In this document: piece by piece, positions 61,566 to 64,000 of the stretch
Position numbering within the stretch: position 1 is the first letter of the stretch
Layout: the number at the start of each line of letters is the position of its first letter
Origin: Prinia subflava
Lineage: Eukaryota > Chordata > Aves > Passeriformes > Cisticolidae
Assembly (NCBI RefSeq): GCF_021018805.1
Contig: NC_086249.1
Coordinates: 79,820,472-79,884,471 of the forward strand
Length of the DNA: 64,000 nucleotides
Direction: 5' to 3'
Notes under the pieces: model-generated
Databases searched by the model: none
What the model was told of the DNA's origin: nothing
The model's input: the letters and a program-made list of their open reading frames with translations, nothing else
Made by a program: the position numbers and the translations under genes

Positions 61566-64000
61566 TAAAGAAATATTTTAAGCTTAAAGGTCCTCTGAGA
61601 AGAAACGTATTAACTCGCTAATGAAGCGGGTAGAACAACAATGCGATACGGGGCTGTTGGATCGGCGATCACAAAGGAAAGGCAATATCAGAGAGATGCT
61701 GCCGGAGTGCGGTGAATGCGCCCTCCCGCCTCCGGACCCACACGGCACCGATCGCTCCGGTGGGACTTCAGTGTCTGTCCAGCGGCACGGGAAAAGGGAA
61801 ATGCTTTCCGTGTAGTCCTTGCTGTGCTTTCTCAGCTTGCTGAAAGGCTGCAAATACCTTAAAGCATATTTTACTTTTGGTTCAAATTTAATAGTCGTTT
61901 ACTTTGCAAATAGTCTAAGAAACTCGTCACTTAGAAATAATTAGGATAATGGCAGATAACCTTTTTTTTGTGCTGAGTCTATGCTCGAAGATAAGCATCT
62001 ATGTAAATGCATCTGAGACTGAAGCTTCTTTGTGCTCATATTTGTAAGGTGTAAGCTGATCGGAGCAGCATGCCTGCAAAAGGCACGCCTTCTAAACTGC
62101 GAAACAAGTGTCGAAATAAAAGCCATTAGAACTAAGGGAAAAAAGGTGCCATTTCCTAAATTAAGAGGTAGCCTCACAAGGATGTGAAAGACAAAGCACA
62201 ATCAAGAATAGGTTAACAGGTTAAAAACTATGATTGTTTTAAATGGTAGCACTTAATTCCGAAAACAAGTAATGTTTCTAAATTCTGGATAAGTTCATGC
62301 ACTTATTCCGTTTTGAGGAATTTGCAATGAAATTGCATTGAAGTGCAGAGCAATTAATGAATAAAAAAACCATATTTCCCGCCAGTCTACGACATTTTGA
62401 AAACAAATTTCAAACCCTGAGCTAATTTCTTCAACAATATAAAAATCCATGTTTATCAGTGTGATAGGAAAGGTTGTCTTACACACATAAAGACAACAAA
62501 AATTCCATTCAGGGGCACTGTCATGTAGATATATCCACAAACTCGGGTTTTTTTTGGGAACAGTGCTGCTTGAGGAATAGTCCTGTATCGCATTAACTCA
62601 AAAATCTAAATTTATATAGTTAGCAGTTAAGGGATGGATATTTTCCCAGTAATTTTTTCCCACACTTGCTGCATCTGTCTGCAAAATGATATTATATTGC
62701 ATGCTGGCTCATAGAATAAACTATAAGCACGTGCTTCAAGAAATGAAGAGAAAGGTGGATACTGCTTACTCAATTCTTTAAAATGATATAATTAAATTAG
62801 GAATTTAAATCTGTACAACTCTACAGACAAATCCATCTGTTACTATTTTAAAATGCACTGTTCTTTAGTATGCTCATTTTAATATGCCAGTGAAATAGAA
62901 CTTCAATTTGGAATAGAATATAAATGAATAGCATAAATTAGGTGAGTATTTCAGGGAAGCTGGTAAAGGTAAGAGATTCTACGTGCGAATTTGAGATAGT
63001 TTAAACACAGTATCAGCAATGCTTGTTGCCTGAAGACTCCCCTTTTTTTCAGCAAAGCACTTATAGAATGGGCAGTTGGATTGGTGACAAATAACGCTGG
63101 ATGAGCATAATTTTTATTGACTGCAGTGGGACTCTTCCCTATGAATCGAAATGTAAAATTTATCTGCAGAAGGCAGGAGGAGTTATTCTGCAATCCAATA
63201 AGGTTTGCTTCAGCCTTTGACATTCTGTTTTTGGCTTAGACTCTGAACTCCAAAATGGAAGAACTCTGCATCCTGTGTATTTCCGATCACTGGCCCGATT
63301 CTGCCTTCAATTTCAGCAGCGTAATAAAGAACAGCTTCTCTGGAAGCCAGAAGGTGAATTGGGATAAGGTCTGTGAGAGTAACATCAGGTCTCCATGATG
63401 TGGGAACTGCCTGGGGAAGGATTTTAGATCAGAGGACAAAGCAATAGCGGGCAAGTCCAGAGTGGTAAAGAATCTACTTTCACATGTTTGCAGCTTGAAG
63501 AATTTGTCTTTTATATAAATTGATAGCAATAGGGTGAAGTTACACACAGTTGCTGTTGCTTTGTTATTGAGTTTGGCGACTGGTATAGATGCATCTATCA
63601 CTTTGGTTTCTTACTGTGTTAGAGTAGTGCATATAAATAAAGGGGATAAATAACCTAATTTACTGTGAGCAAGAGTCACAGTATATTAAAAACAGTGGCA
63701 CAGAGAAAGCTTTTGCCTCTCCTGGAAAAAGTTTTATAACTGATCTTTGTAGTCATCATTTAAACTGGCAGGTACAGTACACAAAGATCCTTAAAGCCCA
63801 GGCACAAGCTTATTAAACCTTTTCAGAATATATTCTTGCCTAATACGACTCCACTGATGGAAAAGGCAATTTTTCTATTGACTCTACCAAAACTGAGTTT
63901 CACCCGAGTAATTGTAATTTTATTTCAAAACTATTTTGGTTTTGAACAAATAACTGCTATTAAGGTTACATGAATGAGTAAGCTCTGGGTGTTCACAGAT
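61566..64000. other. Upstream flank of ST6GAL2, no gene seen
   Basis: The sequence becomes AT-rich directly after the CpG island. Open frames are short and unrecognised. A few TTAATTAA- and TAAT-rich strings occur next to the island. No repeat was recognised. Confidence 0.6.

Noticed and set aside
60411..61568. Open frames of 385, 339, 198, 189 and 180 codons on both strands
   Set aside because: They overlap each other within the CpG island, are made of Gly, Ala, Arg and Pro, and show no domain. GC-rich DNA has few stops.
1..64000. tRNA, rRNA, CRISPR, known microRNA or a second protein-coding gene
   Set aside because: I looked for these on both strands and found no cloverleaf with A and B boxes, no spacer-repeat array and no further exon set resembling a known family.

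Overview
This is vertebrate nuclear DNA, most likely from a bird. It carries spliced exons with consensus GT/AG junctions, long AT-rich introns, one CpG island, and two degenerate CR1 LINE copies of the avian/reptilian type. There are no operons or prokaryotic signals. The species cannot be fixed from the sequence.

The window is essentially one gene on the minus strand: ST6GAL2, beta-galactoside alpha-2,6-sialyltransferase 2. Five coding exons, at 35174-34229, 30319-30222, 27109-27008, 25912-25738 and 16364-16096, join without any frame break into a 529-residue type II Golgi enzyme. It has a short cytosolic tail, one membrane anchor, a long basic stem, and the sialyl motifs L, S, III and VS. 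The first coding exon starts 57 bases upstream of the ATG at a clear splice acceptor, so there is at least one more 5' non-coding exon. The best place for it is the CpG island at about 60.5-61.56 kb, which would make intron 1 about 25 kb. The 3' UTR appears to run from 16095 down to a poly(A) signal cluster near 11.38 kb, about 4.7 kb in all.

Layout, left to right: 1-11.36 kb is downstream intergenic sequence with a decayed CR1 at about 2.33-3.22 kb. 11.36-16.10 kb is the inferred 3' UTR, with a 47-base homopolymer and a perfect 16-bp hairpin. 16.1-35.2 kb holds the coding exons and four introns, with a second CR1 at about 32.26-32.53 kb. 35.2-60.5 kb is the long first intron, with a 43-base poly(A) tract, a 14-copy 30-bp minisatellite at 50.4 kb and a possible conserved regulatory block near 55.6 kb. 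60.5-61.56 kb is the CpG island. 61.56-64 kb is AT-rich upstream flank with no gene seen.

I found no second protein-coding gene and no convincing new biological system. The points most worth following up are the 3' UTR hairpin, the 186-codon ORF that contains it, the stop-free minisatellite, and the promoter architecture. Most other open frames look like chance, GC-rich or repeat artefacts.
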